Source: Engraulis encrasicolus (Eukaryota > Chordata > Actinopteri > Clupeiformes > Engraulidae). From it: a stretch of 64,000 nt of DNA. The stretch spans positions 45,720,770-45,784,769 of the forward strand of contig NC_085875.1 in the NCBI RefSeq assembly GCF_034702125.1. The letters are read 5' to 3'. The first letter of the stretch is position 1; each line of letters begins with the position of its first letter. A program made the translations under genes and the position numbers. The notes under the pieces are model-generated. The model ran no database searches and had not been told where the DNA came from. It saw only the letters and a list, made by a program, of their open reading frames with translations. Below, in pieces: positions 31,561 through 45,932 of the stretch.

Positions 31561-33215
31561 AAGACCAATAGGCTTACAATCAAATATACTTGATTTACTT
31601 GTGATGACGATGTGTCCAAAAAGACCCTGCAAAAATTGCAAATTTGGTGGAAATAATTGTTCACTCTCCTCAAATATGTTTCCATAGATGATGAAGTGAT
31701 ACAGATATTAAAATGTTCAGCAATGACACATAAGCCAGTTCTTAACTTAATGTCAATGGACCCCAAGGTTATGACATGCTAATAATATGATGACAGTGTG
31801 GTAATAATATGCTAATAACAGCAATTCATGGTTCTCTCGATATTGCTGTTAAACAGAAGGTGCGTGAACACCAGAAACAAGCTTTGTCATGAATTTGCGT
31901 TATTCGCTCTGGACTTGACATTAAACATGTTTAATTTAGCTAATCACATAACTGCTCTGGCTTGTCAGCCTGGGACATTCGAAGATATGAACATCCTCCC
32001 CTGGCTGCCCTTTCCAGCCACTGTGCTAATGGTCCGCTAATGGTGGTTGACGTTCGGGCACAAGTTCTGTGGAACATCGTGGCAAGGCCACCTGAATCCT
32101 CGCCTCTCCTAATAGGACGCATTACCCGTGTCTCCCTTGGGTCGGTCACCACTTACTTGTGCACGTCTCATGCACTCAGCAGGAGCACGAGTGTCAGTTG
32201 TGCTGCCTGGAGCGCTGTCCCTGGGTAGGGCCCCCGTGGTTAGCTAGATCATACTTCTCCAATGAAGTATCTCAGGCCCCTGCTCGACCAGGCTGCCTGA
32301 TCGAGGGGAAGTGCGTCTTTGATGTCCCCCTGGGAACCAGAGCGTGTGCCCTCAAACAGGTGTCTATCGGGGCTTTCTTGGCCGGCTCGCTGTGGTGGTG
32401 GTTGCTACTCGGTTCTCCGTCCGCAACTTGGACCTGCGGCCCTGCGGCCCTGCTGGAGAATTGCTGGGTCTTTTCTGCCAGCAAGATTGCATGTCAGCTC
32501 AAGCTTGCCTGCCGGTCTTGGGCATGGTGCCTCTCAGTTGCACCTGCAGGTGTTGTGTACTGAACATGCTGGATATTCCCCCTTGTGCCAAGGCCTGGTT
32601 TTCCATTGGGGAATACCTCTTGATATTGGGGGCCTCACTATACCTCTGTGGGCTCCACTTGCACATCGGTTACACTCAGACGGGTGGTTTCCGTGCCCTG
32701 AGTTCCCTCCACTGTGTGCTTTCCGTGGTATTGGATGTCTGGACGCTGGACCCCTCTTCCCCCTCCGGGTTTGGAACAAAGACTGCGCCTCTTTCTTGTT
32801 CCCCCGCTAGCGTTGCCGGGATCTGCCCTCTAAACATTTTATTGACACCTGTAGGCCGAGTTTGGGCGGTGTGCCTGCTCTAATGATGGTGTCAAGTGCC
32901 TGCCTAACCCCTAGGTTGGTACTGGTATCAACTTTCCCCATGGTTGGTGTCTGTCTGGAGGTATTAGGTGCTTGCCTCCCCTGCTCTTCCAAGTGCACCC
33001 TTCGGGTGCAGCTCTTGCCCCTGGCCCCTGGGCCCTTGGGCGGCTGTTGGGCGAGCCGTGTCGCTTATCGCTCCGCCTTCAACAGCTCTGGGCATCGGCA
33101 GGAAGGGTCTGTGCTGCGGCCAGGCTTTTGCTTGCGCATTCTAGGTAACTGGCAACGCAATCAGGAGTTTTTCAATACCCATAGTAAGATGTCGAGTGAT
33201 TCAACCGAAAGAGAA
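31560..33215. other. central part of palindrome, unclassified
   Basis: 31,560-31,850 is AT-rich; 31,900-33,200 is GC-richer with overlapping frames up to 179 codons. None has a domain I recognise. Probably an old repeat. Confidence 0.4.
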
Positions 33216-33708
33216 CTATAGGTCACCGAGGGCAACCCTGGTTCTCTGAGGGAGATGAACGAGACATCTCGCCAGATTGCCACACTCACCCACAAGCTCA
33301 AAGGTTAGTTGTCTCAGATTGAAGATCAGAGCCCGGCACACCTGGGCTTTGTCCCCGAGGGGACGGGATCCCCATCTGCGCAGCTCATTGGTCTGACGGC
33401 ATGATTTAACACTAGAAGTACCAGGATTTTTCTGCCTACCTAGAAATACCAGAGAGGGGTCATTTGACCCGGCGGCTTTTAACTAATACACTAATCACTA
33501 ATTTTGTTATGGTAATGAGGCTGTTAGGGGCCGTGTGTGGGGTGAGGGGTGAGGGGGTCACACCTTACAGTGCTAACAGCCAAGACAAACAGGGACAGAC
33601 AGCTTCTTCCCAAGGGCTGTCAGCCTCCAAAATCACCACAGGTAAATAGCAACTTGCATGAAGATATCAGCAGCAAAGACAGATAGCACAGTTTGGCGGA
33701 CAGTGTGT

Positions 33709-35325
33709 TACAGTTTTTCTCCATTGGTTTGGCTCATTTCTTGAAACTGAGATGTCATTCTCAAAACATGGACAAATTCCAAAAATAATTTGCAGTTCCT
33801 CACAACAGAATGGCATTTATCATTGCTTTCATCAAATTTCAAATGCTTTTGTACATGTCTCAATCATTTAGTACATCATTGCAAATGGCTATGTACAAGT
33901 ATCCTACAGTTATCAGCTTACATTTAGTACAATTTTCAAATGAATGTACCTTGCTGATCTATCCCAATTGGTTGATTCTCAGTGTAATGGTTGTCCTGAA
34001 AACATGTCAGCACATTTTCTTCATATAAGTCATCAATGAACTTGTGAATGTCCCATGTGATCATGACGTATCATATGACTGCAACCAGATAATGGTTGAA
34101 TTACAGTTTTTCTCGATTGGTTTGGCTCATTTCTTGAAATTGAGATGACATTCCTATAACCATTGGGTCATTTGGCCAAACATTCTTACACTTCTGCACA
34201 ACAGTTCAGATAACTAGCAAAATGTCATATACCTCCCAAAACACCTCATTCTTGCATCAGCACTAAACCGTCTCACATATAAATAGTCAGTACCATCAAA
34301 ATGGCATAGATCTTTCTCAATTGCTTTGTCTCATTTGCATTCATTTAGTCCTTCTGTCAAAATAAACTGGATGGTTCAGCATAACTACTTGGATCCTCAT
34401 CACTCGCTCATATCACCCCAAAAACAGTTTACCCATGTGTCAAAACTAAATTTCTTCCCCACATATATCATCAGTACCCCCAAAATAAATTGTCCCTTTG
34501 CCATTGTGTAAGCACTGCCAGTCAAAATTGTTAGGTGTTTTATCTACGTTCAGCTAACAGATTTCGACTATGTATAAAAATGAAAAAGTGAGTGGAAACA
34601 TTGAAGTTTGACAACACAGATAATTTACCAAGGACATTTATCAGTAACTTTCTTTACTGTAAATTCATATACAGAAAGTAATGCCCATATATCACAGGTT
34701 TCTCATGGGTTTGGCTCATTTCTCAAAACAGAGATAACATTCACAAAATAACATGGACAAATGCCAAAGCAACTAGCAATTGTTCAAAACAGAATGTCGT
34801 TTGAAAAAATGTCATGAAATTAGCCAAGTAACAGAGGAAACTGTAGTATACACGGTTGTAAAATTATTTTCTACTAACTAGAAAAGTTACAATACCATCT
34901 GACCTGTTGAACATTTACTATGTAATGAAATTCTTAAAATATGATGTCCTTGACTGTTTTGGGAATTGCGTAGACCACTTTGCATATGATGACTTACACA
35001 ATGAAATAATGCTGACATGTTTTGGAGAGGGCAACCATTAGACTGAGAATTGTCTAATTCGTTAAGATAAGCAAGGTCAATTTATTTGGAAAATGTGCTA
35101 AATCTATGCTGAATGTGTCAACTGAAGGGTATTTGTACATATCCATCTGCAGAGATGTACTAAACATTTGAGACATGTACAAAGCATTTGATATCTGATG
35201 AAAGCAATGACAAATGCCATTCTGTTTTGGGAAATTGCAAGTTGGTTTGGGGATTTGTCCGTGTTGTTTTGAGAATGTCATCTCAGTTTCGAGAAATTAG
35301 CCAAACCAATCGAGAAAAACTGTAA
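33709..35325. mobile_element. TIR element nested in the piggyBac-like element
   Basis: TACAGTTTTTCTCCATTGGT at the left is inverted at 35280-35325. An extra internal direct copy of the end lies at 34104-34155, suggesting a composite or tandem insertion. Confidence 0.7.
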
Positions 35326-35505
35326 CGTGTGAATCTCCCATGCCATGTGACCATAACGACTCATGTGAATGCAACCTGGCAATTGTTAGATGGATAAATA
35401 CCAGTGCATGTGGACTACTGCTTCACTTCCCTCAAGAATTTTGTGGTGAAAGAAGCTTCTCTCCCAGATGCAGAGATACAGCACTCAACAGGCATTGGAA
35501 ATGAT

Positions 35506-35606
<101 letters not shown>

Positions 35607-35929
35607 GTCTCAAGTGACAGCTGTGAGGTGCTAACAGCTACATTTCCACAACAAAAGGAGTGTCCGCAGGGGGTCCAAAGGGTCAAATGACCCCCTTGTG
35701 GGGCTTTTAGGTAAAAAGGTCAATTGACCCCTCCGTGGTAGTTCTAGTGTTAAAGCAAGTTTTGGCAAATGGCCACGCAAAGGGCGTTACCCATAGTGAG
35801 ATGTCTCGTTCAGAGAACCGGGGTTACCCTTGGTAACCTATAGTTATGTGCCTTTCTGCTTGATTATGTTTCCTTCTATGATGAATTCATTGGAAATTCA
35901 AACATAGTGATTGTTTATTTGGGCCACAT

Positions 35930-37145
35930 CTGGTAGATTAATTGCAATTAATGAAGTTCTAGTGTCTTCTTTGATGGCCATCTTTAAAAATGGCTGCCAT
36001 GTTACATTTTCAAATTGCAAATGAGGGGGATTTGATTATATCATTTTGATTGTATCATCATTTTCTTGCTCACTTCTGGGCTAAATTCAGTGTTTTAGCA
36101 GCCATATTGTAAAATGGCTTCAATTTCAAGCGTTGAGTCAGGTCAATTTGATTGTATTGTTGTTTTTTGCACATTGATGCCTAAATTGATGCTTGTTTAA
36201 TAACTTGCTTGATCAATCCTGTGTAACAAATCCATTTGTTCTATGGTATTTTTGTCAGCCATCTTGGAAAATGGCAGTCATTTAAACTGGGAAATCCCTT
36301 AGAATGTATTGTGTTGGTCTTAAGCACATAATGGTCAAATTTCTTGATTGTATCATAATTTCCTTTCTCAATTCTGTGCAACAAATCAATTTCTGAGGTC
36401 TTTTTTGGCAGTCATCTTGGAAAATGGCCACCATTTCAAGTATCCAAACAGGTAGATCTGATTGTATTGGTCGTAAGCACATACATGTTGAATTTCATGC
36501 TTGTATCATAATTTTCTAGGTCAATTCTATGCAATAAATCATTTTCTTGGGTCTTTTTTGGTGGCCATCTTGGAAAATGGCCACCATTTCAAGTGGCCAA
36601 TCAGGTAGATTTGATCGTATTGGTCGTAACTACATACATATTGAATTGCATGCTTGTATCATAGTTTTCTAAGTCAATTCTACGAAATAAATCAATTTCT
36701 GGAGTCTTTTTTTGCGGCCATCTTGGAAAATGGCCGCCATTTCAAGTGGCCAATCAGGTAGATTTGATCGTATTGGTCTTAAGCACATACATGTTGAATT
36801 TCATGCTTGTATCATAATTTTCTAGGTCAATTCTATGTAATAAATCAATTTCTGGGGTCTTTTTTGGCGGCCATCTTGGAAAATGGCTCCCATTTCAAGT
36901 GGCCAATCAGGTGGATTTGATCGTATTGGTCTTTAGCACATACATGTTGAATTTCATGCTTGTATCATAATTTTCTACGTCAATTCTATGCAATAAATCA
37001 ATTTCTGGGGTCTTTTTTGGTGGCCATCTTGGAAAATGGCCGCCATTTCAAGTGGCCAATCGGGTAGATTTGATTGAATGGGTCTTGAGCACATACCTGC
37101 CGAATTTCACGCTTGTATCATAATTTGCACGATTTTCCCTGTAGC
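35930..37145. repeat. ~152-bp minisatellite, right arm (inverted)
   Basis: Units with CTTGTATCATAATTTTCTA and GGCCATCTTGGAAAATGGC are reverse-complement to the left-arm array; about seven units, the outer ones diverged. Confidence 0.9.
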
Positions 37146-37299
37146 CGCTCTACTACAGCTGCAAGAACACTGTGTTGTTGAGGAATGTGTGGTCTTATTC
37201 AACCCCAATGGCACATACAGGAAGACGCAGAAGAGCAAGCTCATCTTGAAGATCTCCCTCCACCCTGTTTTGATTTAAGAATCCTATCTTGCTCTAATT

Positions 37300-37749
37300 C
37301 AGTCGTTCTCAAACTTTTCCCATCATTTGCCCCTCAGAGGGTCTGGATGCCTCCGTGGCCCCTCCCCCTTTTAGTGGGGTAAAAATCACTTCTGGCTGGC
37401 GCTATCATAGTTATTTCTGACCTGAGGTAAATTAGTAAATAAATGGTTTCTAAGCAAAAGCAGTACTTGCACAAACTGATTTTGCGATTGCTGCGCAGAA
37501 TTAAAGGAAAGGTGAGATAAAACAAAGAGGGACTGCAGTCGAATGCAGTGCAGATGTGTGTTCATTTCCTATTCTATTCAAATCAATGACAATGAATAAT
37601 ATAATGTTGGTGAGGGGGGCTTTAAACATATTGGCTTATTGGCCATATAGGAAATCTTTTTTGGGGGGGGGGGGGGGGGGGGCAGATATCACACTGTGAT
37701 GCCTCCGCGCCCCCCCAGGAAGGCTTGCGCCCCACTTTGAGAAACTCCG
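37300..37749. mobile_element. hAT-type MITE with 8-bp duplication
   Basis: Ends CAGTCGTTCTCAAACTTT and TTTGAGAAACTCCG; CTCTAATT at 37292-37299 and 37750-37757. A G-run sits at about 37663-37682. Confidence 0.85.
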
Positions 37750-38277
37750 CTCTAATTGACATAGGCATGATCTGGAGGATGGGAACTCCATCAGCAGAAG
37801 ATTGGCAGGCACAGGACGGCACCCTATACAAGTAGGTTGGGCTATGCCCAAAAGCTGTTATCCATCATCCTTGCCTTCTCATGCTCCCAGTATCATCGGT
37901 GCCAATGATCCCTACGATACACTATACTTAACAAAAGAAGACGAACAGGACCTGCGCATACATGGTAATGCACATACATACACATGAAATTGACAAGTTC
38001 CCATCTGCCAAGTCTTTCAAAATGTTATTGTGTAGTGTCAAAAACAAGAAAAAGACTACACCATTGAGCAGTCTGAAGCTCTTCACTGTTTATGATGGTC
38101 AATGACAGTCAGGTTGTAGTGGCCCTGTTGTTATTGATGCAGCTGATACCGATGTCTACGGCAGCTTCCTGGCATGCTAAGCATTAAGAGAGACAAAGAG
38201 ACGGTCCTCTTCCGTGACCTTTTGACAGGTGCCTGTGTCTGCCAATCTTCTGCTGATGGAGTTCCCATCCTCCAGAT

Positions 38278-38646
38278 CAGGGGTTCCCAAACTTTTTTCC
38301 CTGTGCACCCCCTTGTACATTTCAATGTGGTTCGCGCACCCCCTCAGCGAATATTTTGGTGTGCTGAATCTGATGGCCACACAAGTATGGATTCACTGCT
38401 CATTCACTGCATATTAAGCACAGTCGTTTTTGGGGAATTCTCTTTTCCAATAGCCTTGGAATTAAACTACACTTCAGATGGACCCTTCCAGCATAGAATG
38501 CACCATACAATTAAAAACTACTTAATGTTCATTAATACTGGATAAAAAAACGACCATATCCGCCATTGCTCTATTCAGCTCGCGCACCCCCTTAAGGCAG
38601 GCCGTGCACCCCTAGGGGTGCACACACCCCAGTTTGGGAAACCCTG
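38278..38646. mobile_element. hAT-type MITE
   Basis: Ends CAGGGGTTCCCAAACTT and AGTTTGGGAAACCCTG; duplication CTCCAGAT / CTCCAGCT (38270-38277 and 38647-38654), one mismatch. Confidence 0.85.
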
Positions 38647-39633
38647 CTCCAGCTCATGCCTATGTCAATTAGAACAAGATAGGATTCTTAAATCAAAACA
38701 GGGTGGAGGGAGATCTTCGAGATGAGCTTGCTCTTCTGCGTCTTCCTGTATGTGCCATTGGGGTTGAATAAGACCACACATTCCTCAACAACACAGTCAG
38801 TTTGTGAAGCTCCCCCAGCTGCAAGAACACTGTCTTCAACCAAGTTGATCACTGCTGCGAGCGCACTTCTTCCATTTCAGCAGCTCTTGCCTCGAGTTCC
38901 TCAACGGGCCTCTCTGTGCAAGAATGCTTGGAAAATGTGAAACGTGAAGGGTTTTTCCTACTAGATAAGTGGTTCTCAACCTGTGGGTCAAGACCCACTG
39001 TTTTGGGGGGGAGGGTCATGATGTAAGGACTCTCAATGTGAAAGACCATCACTGCATCCAAAGTAATCATCAAACAATGCTAAAATACCTGCCAAATTGT
39101 CAAATAATAGCCTATTAAAAAAAGACACATTGTTAAAATAGCCCATCTACAAGCCCACTACGCCTCCCAATGTGAGGAATTCTGGGCTTGTAGATCAGCT
39201 ATTCTCTCAATATCTTTACATGAGAAATGGAGTCACACAAATTGGGAGGTTCCCAGTCCAAATATGATAATTTTGGGCGGTGACGGCCTAAAAAGGTCGA
39301 AAATAACGGCTCTAGATGGCGGCCATCTTGAATTTCGCTGTCAAAACAAAGTTTTATAACCAAAATGATGTCAGATTTGGAATCCTCATGGTTGACTCAT
39401 ATGAAAAAGTGCCTTCATACATGATTCTAGGTCATTCAGATCAAAAGTTATTTTTTAGAGATGCCGCCGGACGCCATTTTGAATTTGGCTCTCTAGCAAA
39501 AAAGCCCGGGATTTTTGCGAGGGACATGGGGGCTAAATCTTTTTTAAAGGGTCCATAGAGGTCAAATCAATCATCAAAACATTGTTGCCAGAGGTTGGTC
39601 ACGGAACCTCCAATTATGACTCTACTATATGGC

Positions 39634-40618
39634 CCATCATTTTTTTTGCTATCTGGGAGTAGTGCGACACGATTTGACACTACCTACACATAGGCTTGAC
39701 AAATATTCAGGGAGAACGAGTCACTCTTGAGCACACATCCACCTGTGGTGCGCCTTTCCCTTCCGTGTTTTTGTCATCTGCAGTTTAAACAAGCCTGTCA
39801 TGCCGCACAGAGATTGCATTCTGCTCGCATCCGACCCCTGCTCATATAGTGTGAAGACGTGAGTCCTGAGACATGAACTTTTAAAAGCTGCTATTCCCTG
39901 GTGCAGTGTGAGCAGGAGACTAATCATTTCTCATAGGCCTACCGGTAATTTCGGCCTATCCCCGCCTTAGGTCAGTGCAAATGAGTGAAATAAATAATAC
40001 CATCTTTAAATTCTCAAATGCCACGAAGTCAAACGCAGCAGCAAGTCAAAAGCAGCAGCATGTCAAACGTAGCAAGCAACATCTTTCTCTTCCCCCCTCA
40101 GTGGTAGACATGGCGCATCGGCTATCATTCACACACCAGTTTGTTTACAACTCGCCCCTGCGAGGCTATGACGCAATTTAGCTATTTGGCGCCATTCTGT
40201 AATGCGGTATTTAAAAAAATATTTACACCTACATATATTTTACTGCATAATGTTTTTTTGTCATGCTTACCCCCTAAGAAACCTTTAAAGAACCCCAACA
40301 ATTAAAAAAAAAAAACATCGTTTAGGTGGTGGTAGACTGCTACGTACAAATTAGGGGGTCCCGACCGAGGCCTTTTTTTTGACAGCGGTTGACATTTAGG
40401 CTAGTTGTCTGCAGATATGTCCCCTGACAAAGACCAAAGACATTTCACATATTTCTCACGGTTGGTTCTCTCATTTGTATTCCACAAGTGCTCAAACTAT
40501 TCCTCAAACTCACTTCATCCACATGTATTTTTTGCTGAACTAGTGTTACAATATGGTCTGGTATAAGTAGAACTACAGTCTTCTTGCGCTAGTAAGCTAG
40601 GTCTTGATGTTATAAAAT
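39634..40618. other. spacer, no feature recognised
   Basis: Mixed-composition sequence between the palindrome and copy B; short frames only, no domain recognised. Confidence 0.5.
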
Positions 40619-42059
40619 TACAAACCCCAACTCCGGTGAAGTTGGGACGTTTGGTAAACAGTGAATAAAATCAAAATGCTATCATTTTCAAAACATTCAA
40701 TCTATTCAGTAGATGGAGAATAGTGAAAAGACAACATATTAAGTGTTAAAACCGAGAAAAAATATTGTTTTGGGGGACATATGTACTCATTTCTAATTTG
40801 ATAAATACAACACGTCTCAAAAGAGTTGGGACGGGGACAATAAAAGGCAGCAAATGTCAAGGAAGACTAAGAAAAAAACAAAAGACAACAATTAACAGTT
40901 AAATACATTAACCGATGAGATGATTTTATATATAAAACAGTGTTAATTCCTATCTTGGACATGATTTCACCAGCTTAAATGGTGGGTGTATTCCTTGTCA
41001 TGTTTTGCAATGTTTTCCTTTCTGTAGTGCTTACAGTGTGACAGACCAAAAGCCCACCATTTTATCACCTGCTGGTCCTTATGATGGAGCCAAACTGTTA
41101 AAACATAGTAGAGAATGCAATTTGACCTTACTATGTGGCAGTAATTGAAGATCTCCCTTCAAAATATAATGCATGAGTGGCTTTTCATGCTGTTTAAAAC
41201 CAATTTATACCATTCAGCACTGTATTTAAGTCTACAGATGAGTGAGAACATCTTAACCAATGCACTACTGCACCCGCATGCCATCATGGAGGCTGACTTT
41301 TGAAGTTAGCACTAACACAAGTTGGATGGTCCATTTTCACTGTAGCACAGGATGTGCAATGCTCTATTATTGCCAAAAAGAATGGACTTCTACAACTTCT
41401 GCTGACCTCTGTAAGCAAAGGACAGTTTCCCATGTCTTCTGGGTCTATTTCAAGTGAGCTCAGGTGCTTAGGAGAATGTTACACCCCTGTATCATTTGCA
41501 CACATTAAGCATTCAATTTTCAATAGCTCTAATTCCTGGAGTGCTAGAGTGAGACTACAGCCAATATATATTTCATGATGTCATGAACCTATACAATGAT
41601 TTTAATAACAAAAATATGTCTTATATACACTCAATTGTGGTAAATCAAAGGGAATTTAAAAATGTATGTAATAACTATGGTAATTATTCCCTTTGCATCT
41701 TTAATTCTGAGTGACTCAGCCTCTCTGTGATGATCTTATACCTGGACACCTATATTGTCCGTCAGTACAATTCATTTTGAAATGTTCTTCTTTATTGTTT
41801 TATCTTATTTGGATGTTTACTAAATTTCACTGATCCCCGTCCCAACTTATTTGAGACGTGTTGCATTTATCAAATTAGAAATGAGTAGGCCTACATATGT
41901 CCCCCAAAACGATATTTTTTTCTCGGTTTTAACACTTAATATGTTGTCTTTTCACTATTCTCCATCTAATGAATAGATTGAATGTTTTGAAAATGATAGC
42001 ATTTTGATTTTATCCACTGTTTACCAAACGTCCCAACTTCACCGGAGTTGGGGTTTGTA
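40619..42059. mobile_element. 1.4-kb TIR element, copy B (inverted relative to copy A)
   Basis: The same ends and interior as 28201-29610 in opposite orientation, 1441 bp, with small indels (for example near 41310). Confidence 0.9.
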
Positions 42060-42365
42060 GGTTATGCTACGATTTTTTAGGACTAGCCTATAGGTGTGCG
42101 CACACACTTTCTAACGCGAATCCCGGACAATTAGCGCTGTACGGCAGCCTCTAGAGCTCGTGTGTGAATGTCTATGTACCACCGGCCACTTAATTAGGAA
42201 CACTCCTCGTGTTGGGTTGGACCCCCTTTTGCCTTCAGAACTGCCTTAATTGCCTGCAACAATACTCGGGTAGGCTGTGGCTTTCCAACAAATATTGCAT
42301 TACATTACATAGCATTTAGCAACATTTAGCCTTGACTTCCAAGGAGAAAGTATACATAGAACAAA

Positions 42366-42930
42366 GTGAACTTTTTTCAGCTATTTAAATTGCGTTTCAC
42401 TGTACTATTAATGCACTGGAGCACTACTAAAACAGTACTGGGACCCACATATCTACTGGATATGTTTCAGCTGTATGCACCAACTAGGTCACTAAGGTCA
42501 ACGGAGAAGAATTTGCTGGTGATTCCAAAAGTCAAAACAAAGTGTGGAGAGGCAGCCTTTAGCTTCTATGCTTCAAAGCTTTGGAACCAGCTTCCAGATG
42601 ACATAAAAAATGCACCCACTATTGATAGCTTTAAATCTAGACTCAAGACAAAGCTGTTCTCAGATGCTTTCCCCTAGCTTAAATTACTTATTCTTATTAT
42701 TTTTATTTTTTATTTAATTTGTTTCATTTTATTTTATTTTATTATTATTTTTACCTTATGTTTTATCTTAATGTTTTTAAATGCTTTTTGACTCTAATTC
42801 ATTTCCTTCTTTCTTCCCTGTTTCCTTTCATTTACATTTGTTAACTTTGTGAAGCACATTGAGTTGCACCTGTGTATGAAATGCGCTATATAAATAAACT
42901 TGCCTTGCCTTGCCTTGCCTTACTTCAGCA
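42366..42930 (+). mobile_element. CR1/L2/Rex-like LINE 3' fragment
   Basis: The frame ending at 42677 holds the typical LINE C-terminal text RSLRSTEKNLLVIPKVKTK and FYASKLWNQLPDDIKNA. It is followed by a 3' UTR ending in a CTTGC pentamer repeat (42900-42930). 5' truncated. Confidence 0.8.
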
Positions 42931-43068
42931 CACATGCAGCACAGAGTATGCTAAATTGGCACCGCTTTTGGACAGCTTGAAGTGCATGATAAGCCTACTT
43001 TTGACAAGTGAAATATGACAGGGTGTCAGTGGAGTGTCCTCATTGTAAAAAAAAAATGAGGGGGGGGG

Positions 43069-43100
<32 letters not shown>

Positions 43101-43224
43101 GTGTAATAAAAATAAACAAGAAAAATTAACATCTGCCATAGGCAAATTTGTGTGATGGTGTTTATTTTCCTTTTATTGTGGTACAGAAAAGGCAGATCAG
43201 ATGATTTGTCTATTAATATACCTT

Positions 43225-43300
43225 TACATTACATTGCATTTGGCAGACGCTTTATAACCAAAGCGGCTTTCAAAGAAGACAATCATAGCCAACATCACAT
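43225..43300 (+). repeat. SINE/LINE-tail-like block
   Basis: CATTTGGCAGACGCTTTATA with CAAAGCGGCTTTCAAAG resembles a widely dispersed fish repeat; related to 56461-56616. Confidence 0.5.
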
Positions 43301-43479
43301 CATAGCAAATACAAAGAGCACAGGATATATACAGAACAACAAGTGCAGATGCAAGGAGGGGTTAATATCATAGCAAATAATACAGCTTGGGGGATGACGT
43401 GTAGAAGTGTAAAATAAAAATAAATAAGAAAAATGATCATCTGCATGACGGCAACACATTCGCGCTTTGTAATCAGTCA

Positions 43480-44245
43480 CGCACACTCACACACACACAC
43501 ACACACTTTGTAATCCCTCTCTCGCTCACACACACACACGCTTTGTAATCACACACACACGCTTTGTAATCGCACGCACATACACACACACTTTTTTTTA
43601 TATACCCAAACCACCACCCCCCCTTATGGGGGACCAATAATTTTTTACTTTTCCTTCCATTTCTTTTCATTACCTTAATTTTTCCATCTTTCAAAATGTA
43701 ACGTACAATAATAGACAATAAAAGGATACAGGAAAAAAGGATAAAGACAGGAAAAAAAATAAAAAAAACAATTTCAGTGTCCCCCCAACACTTCAAATCA
43801 CATATTAACACCCCCCCCCCCCCCCACACACACACACACACACACACACGCGTGCACACACACGCTTTGTAATCGCACGCACGTACACACACACACTTTT
43901 TTTTATAAACCCAAACCACCACCCCCCTTATGGGGGACCAATAATTTCTTACTTTTCCTTCCATTTCTTTTCATTACCTTAATTTTTCCATCTTTTAACA
44001 AAAGCAAAATGTAACGTACAATAATAGACAATAAAAGGATACAGGAAAAAAGGATAAAGACAGGAAAAAAAATACAAAAAACTATTTCAGTGTCCCCCCA
44101 ACACTTCAAATCACATATTAACACCCCCCCCCCACACACACACACACACGCGTGCACACACACGCTTTGTAATCACACACAGCCGCACACTTTGTAATCA
44201 CACACACACGCTGTGTAATCATACACACACACACACACACACTTT
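43480..44245. repeat. ~307-bp tandem duplication with CA/GCTTTGTAATC repeats
   Basis: The block with CCACCACCCCCCTTATGGGG to GGATAAAGACAGG occurs twice (43590-43830 and 43896-44130), nearly identical. Both copies are embedded in CA tracts with repeated CGCTTTGTAATC. Confidence 0.9.
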
Positions 44246-44689
44246 GTAATCACGCACGGATTAAAAGGAAGAGAGATGACTACAGATTTTGCACATCAGG
44301 GCACGACATGTGGAGCCTGTAGGGCCTGAGCAGCTAAGAATAGGCGAGAGTAAAAAGTTGTGCGAGTTGATGGAGGTAGTGTCTCTGATGTCAAGAGGCA
44401 GAGTTCTATCTCTTGGGCGCGTACATATCGAAGGCGGCTTCACCAATTTTCTTTGGTGGAAGGGTAGGAATCCTTAGCAGCGTGGCATCAGCGGATCTGA
44501 GAGCTCGGGCAGGGGCATAAAAAGAGAGCATATCAGAGATGTAACAGGGAGGAAGACTATTTAATGCTTTGAACACCATCAGCAGTATCTTAAGTCAATT
44601 CTATAGGAGACCAAATACAGACACACACACACACACACACACTCAAAAATCACTAAATTTTTTGGTAGACCCCATACTGTTCTTTTGTT

Positions 44690-45735
44690 TTTGCGGGCAA
44701 ACAAACTGACAGACGCACGGATGCACAGACGCACAGACATGGGCCTGGCCGGGACGTAGGTACGAACTGATGCACAGACGGACGGACGAATGGACAGACA
44801 GACGCACCCATGCACACACGGATGTGAGCACACACACACGGACGGACAGCTGGCCGGCCGGAGGCACGGACAGATGCACGTCCGGCCAGACGTAGACACG
44901 GACTGACGCACGGACGGACGGACGGACGGACGCCCGCACAGCCGGCGGCAGGGACGTGGGCACAGACGGAAGCACGTCCGGCCAAACGTAGGCACGGACG
45001 CACAGACGGACACACGGCCAGCCAGACGGTGGCACGGACGCACAGACGGACGCACGTCCGGCCAGACGTAGACACGGACTGACGCACGGACGGACGGACG
45101 CCCGCACAGCCGCCGGCACGGACGTGGGCACAGACGGACGCACAGACGGACACACGGCCGGCCAGACGGTGGCACGGACGCACAGACGGACGCACGGCCG
45201 GCCAGACGGTGGCACGGACGCACAGACGGACGCACAGACGGACGCACGGCCGGCCAGACGGTGGCACGGAGGCACAGACGGACGCACGACCAGCCAGACG
45301 ATGGCACGGACGCACAGATGGACGCACGGCCGGCCAGACGGTGGCACGGAGGCACAGACGGACGCACGGCCGGCCAGACGGTGGCACGGACGCACAGACG
45401 GACGCACGGCCGGCCAGACGGTGCCACGGACGCACAGACGGACGCACGGCTGGCCAGATGTAGGCACGGACGCACAGACCGACTGACGCATGGACGGATG
45501 CACAGCCGGCCAGACGGAGGCACGGACGTGGGCACGGACGTGGGCACGGACGTGGGCACGGACGTGGGCACGGACGTGGGCACGGACGTGGGCACAGACG
45601 GAGGCACGGACGTGGGCACAGACGGACGCACAGCCGGCCAGACGTAGGCACGGATGCAGAGACGGACGCATACACAGCCGGCTGGACGGAGACACGGACG
45701 CACACAGGCACGGACGCACGGACGGGCGCAGGCAC
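44690..45735. repeat. GC-rich minisatellite (40-bp and 12-bp units)
   Basis: The 40-bp unit contains GGTGGCACGGACGCACAGAC and GGACGCACGGCCGGCCAGAC. A 12-bp sub-array GGCACGGACGTG lies at 45525-45600. Long frames (up to 414 codons minus, 128 plus) are artefacts of repetition without stops. Confidence 0.92.
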
Positions 45736-45932
45736 GAGGAGGGAAGAACAGAAACCATATTATAGTTACATGTGAGCAGCTGAGAAATACATGCAGTGCA
45801 TTGCGCATTCTATAAAAGACCAAAACAATACAACACTATTACATCTATTATATCTGAATTGAAAGTAGTTTACAAACAATGCAAGACTATGAGCATGTTT
45901 TTTTATGCATAATTTGTATATATTTTTCTTAC

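Noticed and set aside
32159..33221. Overlapping frames up to 179 codons in the palindrome centre
   Set aside because: No recognisable domain, and long frames overlap in several reading frames of a GC-rich repeat; not enough to call a gene.
44579..45823. Frames of 360-414 codons rich in Arg/Pro/Ser/Val
   Set aside because: Produced by a stop-free 40-bp minisatellite in several frames on both strands.
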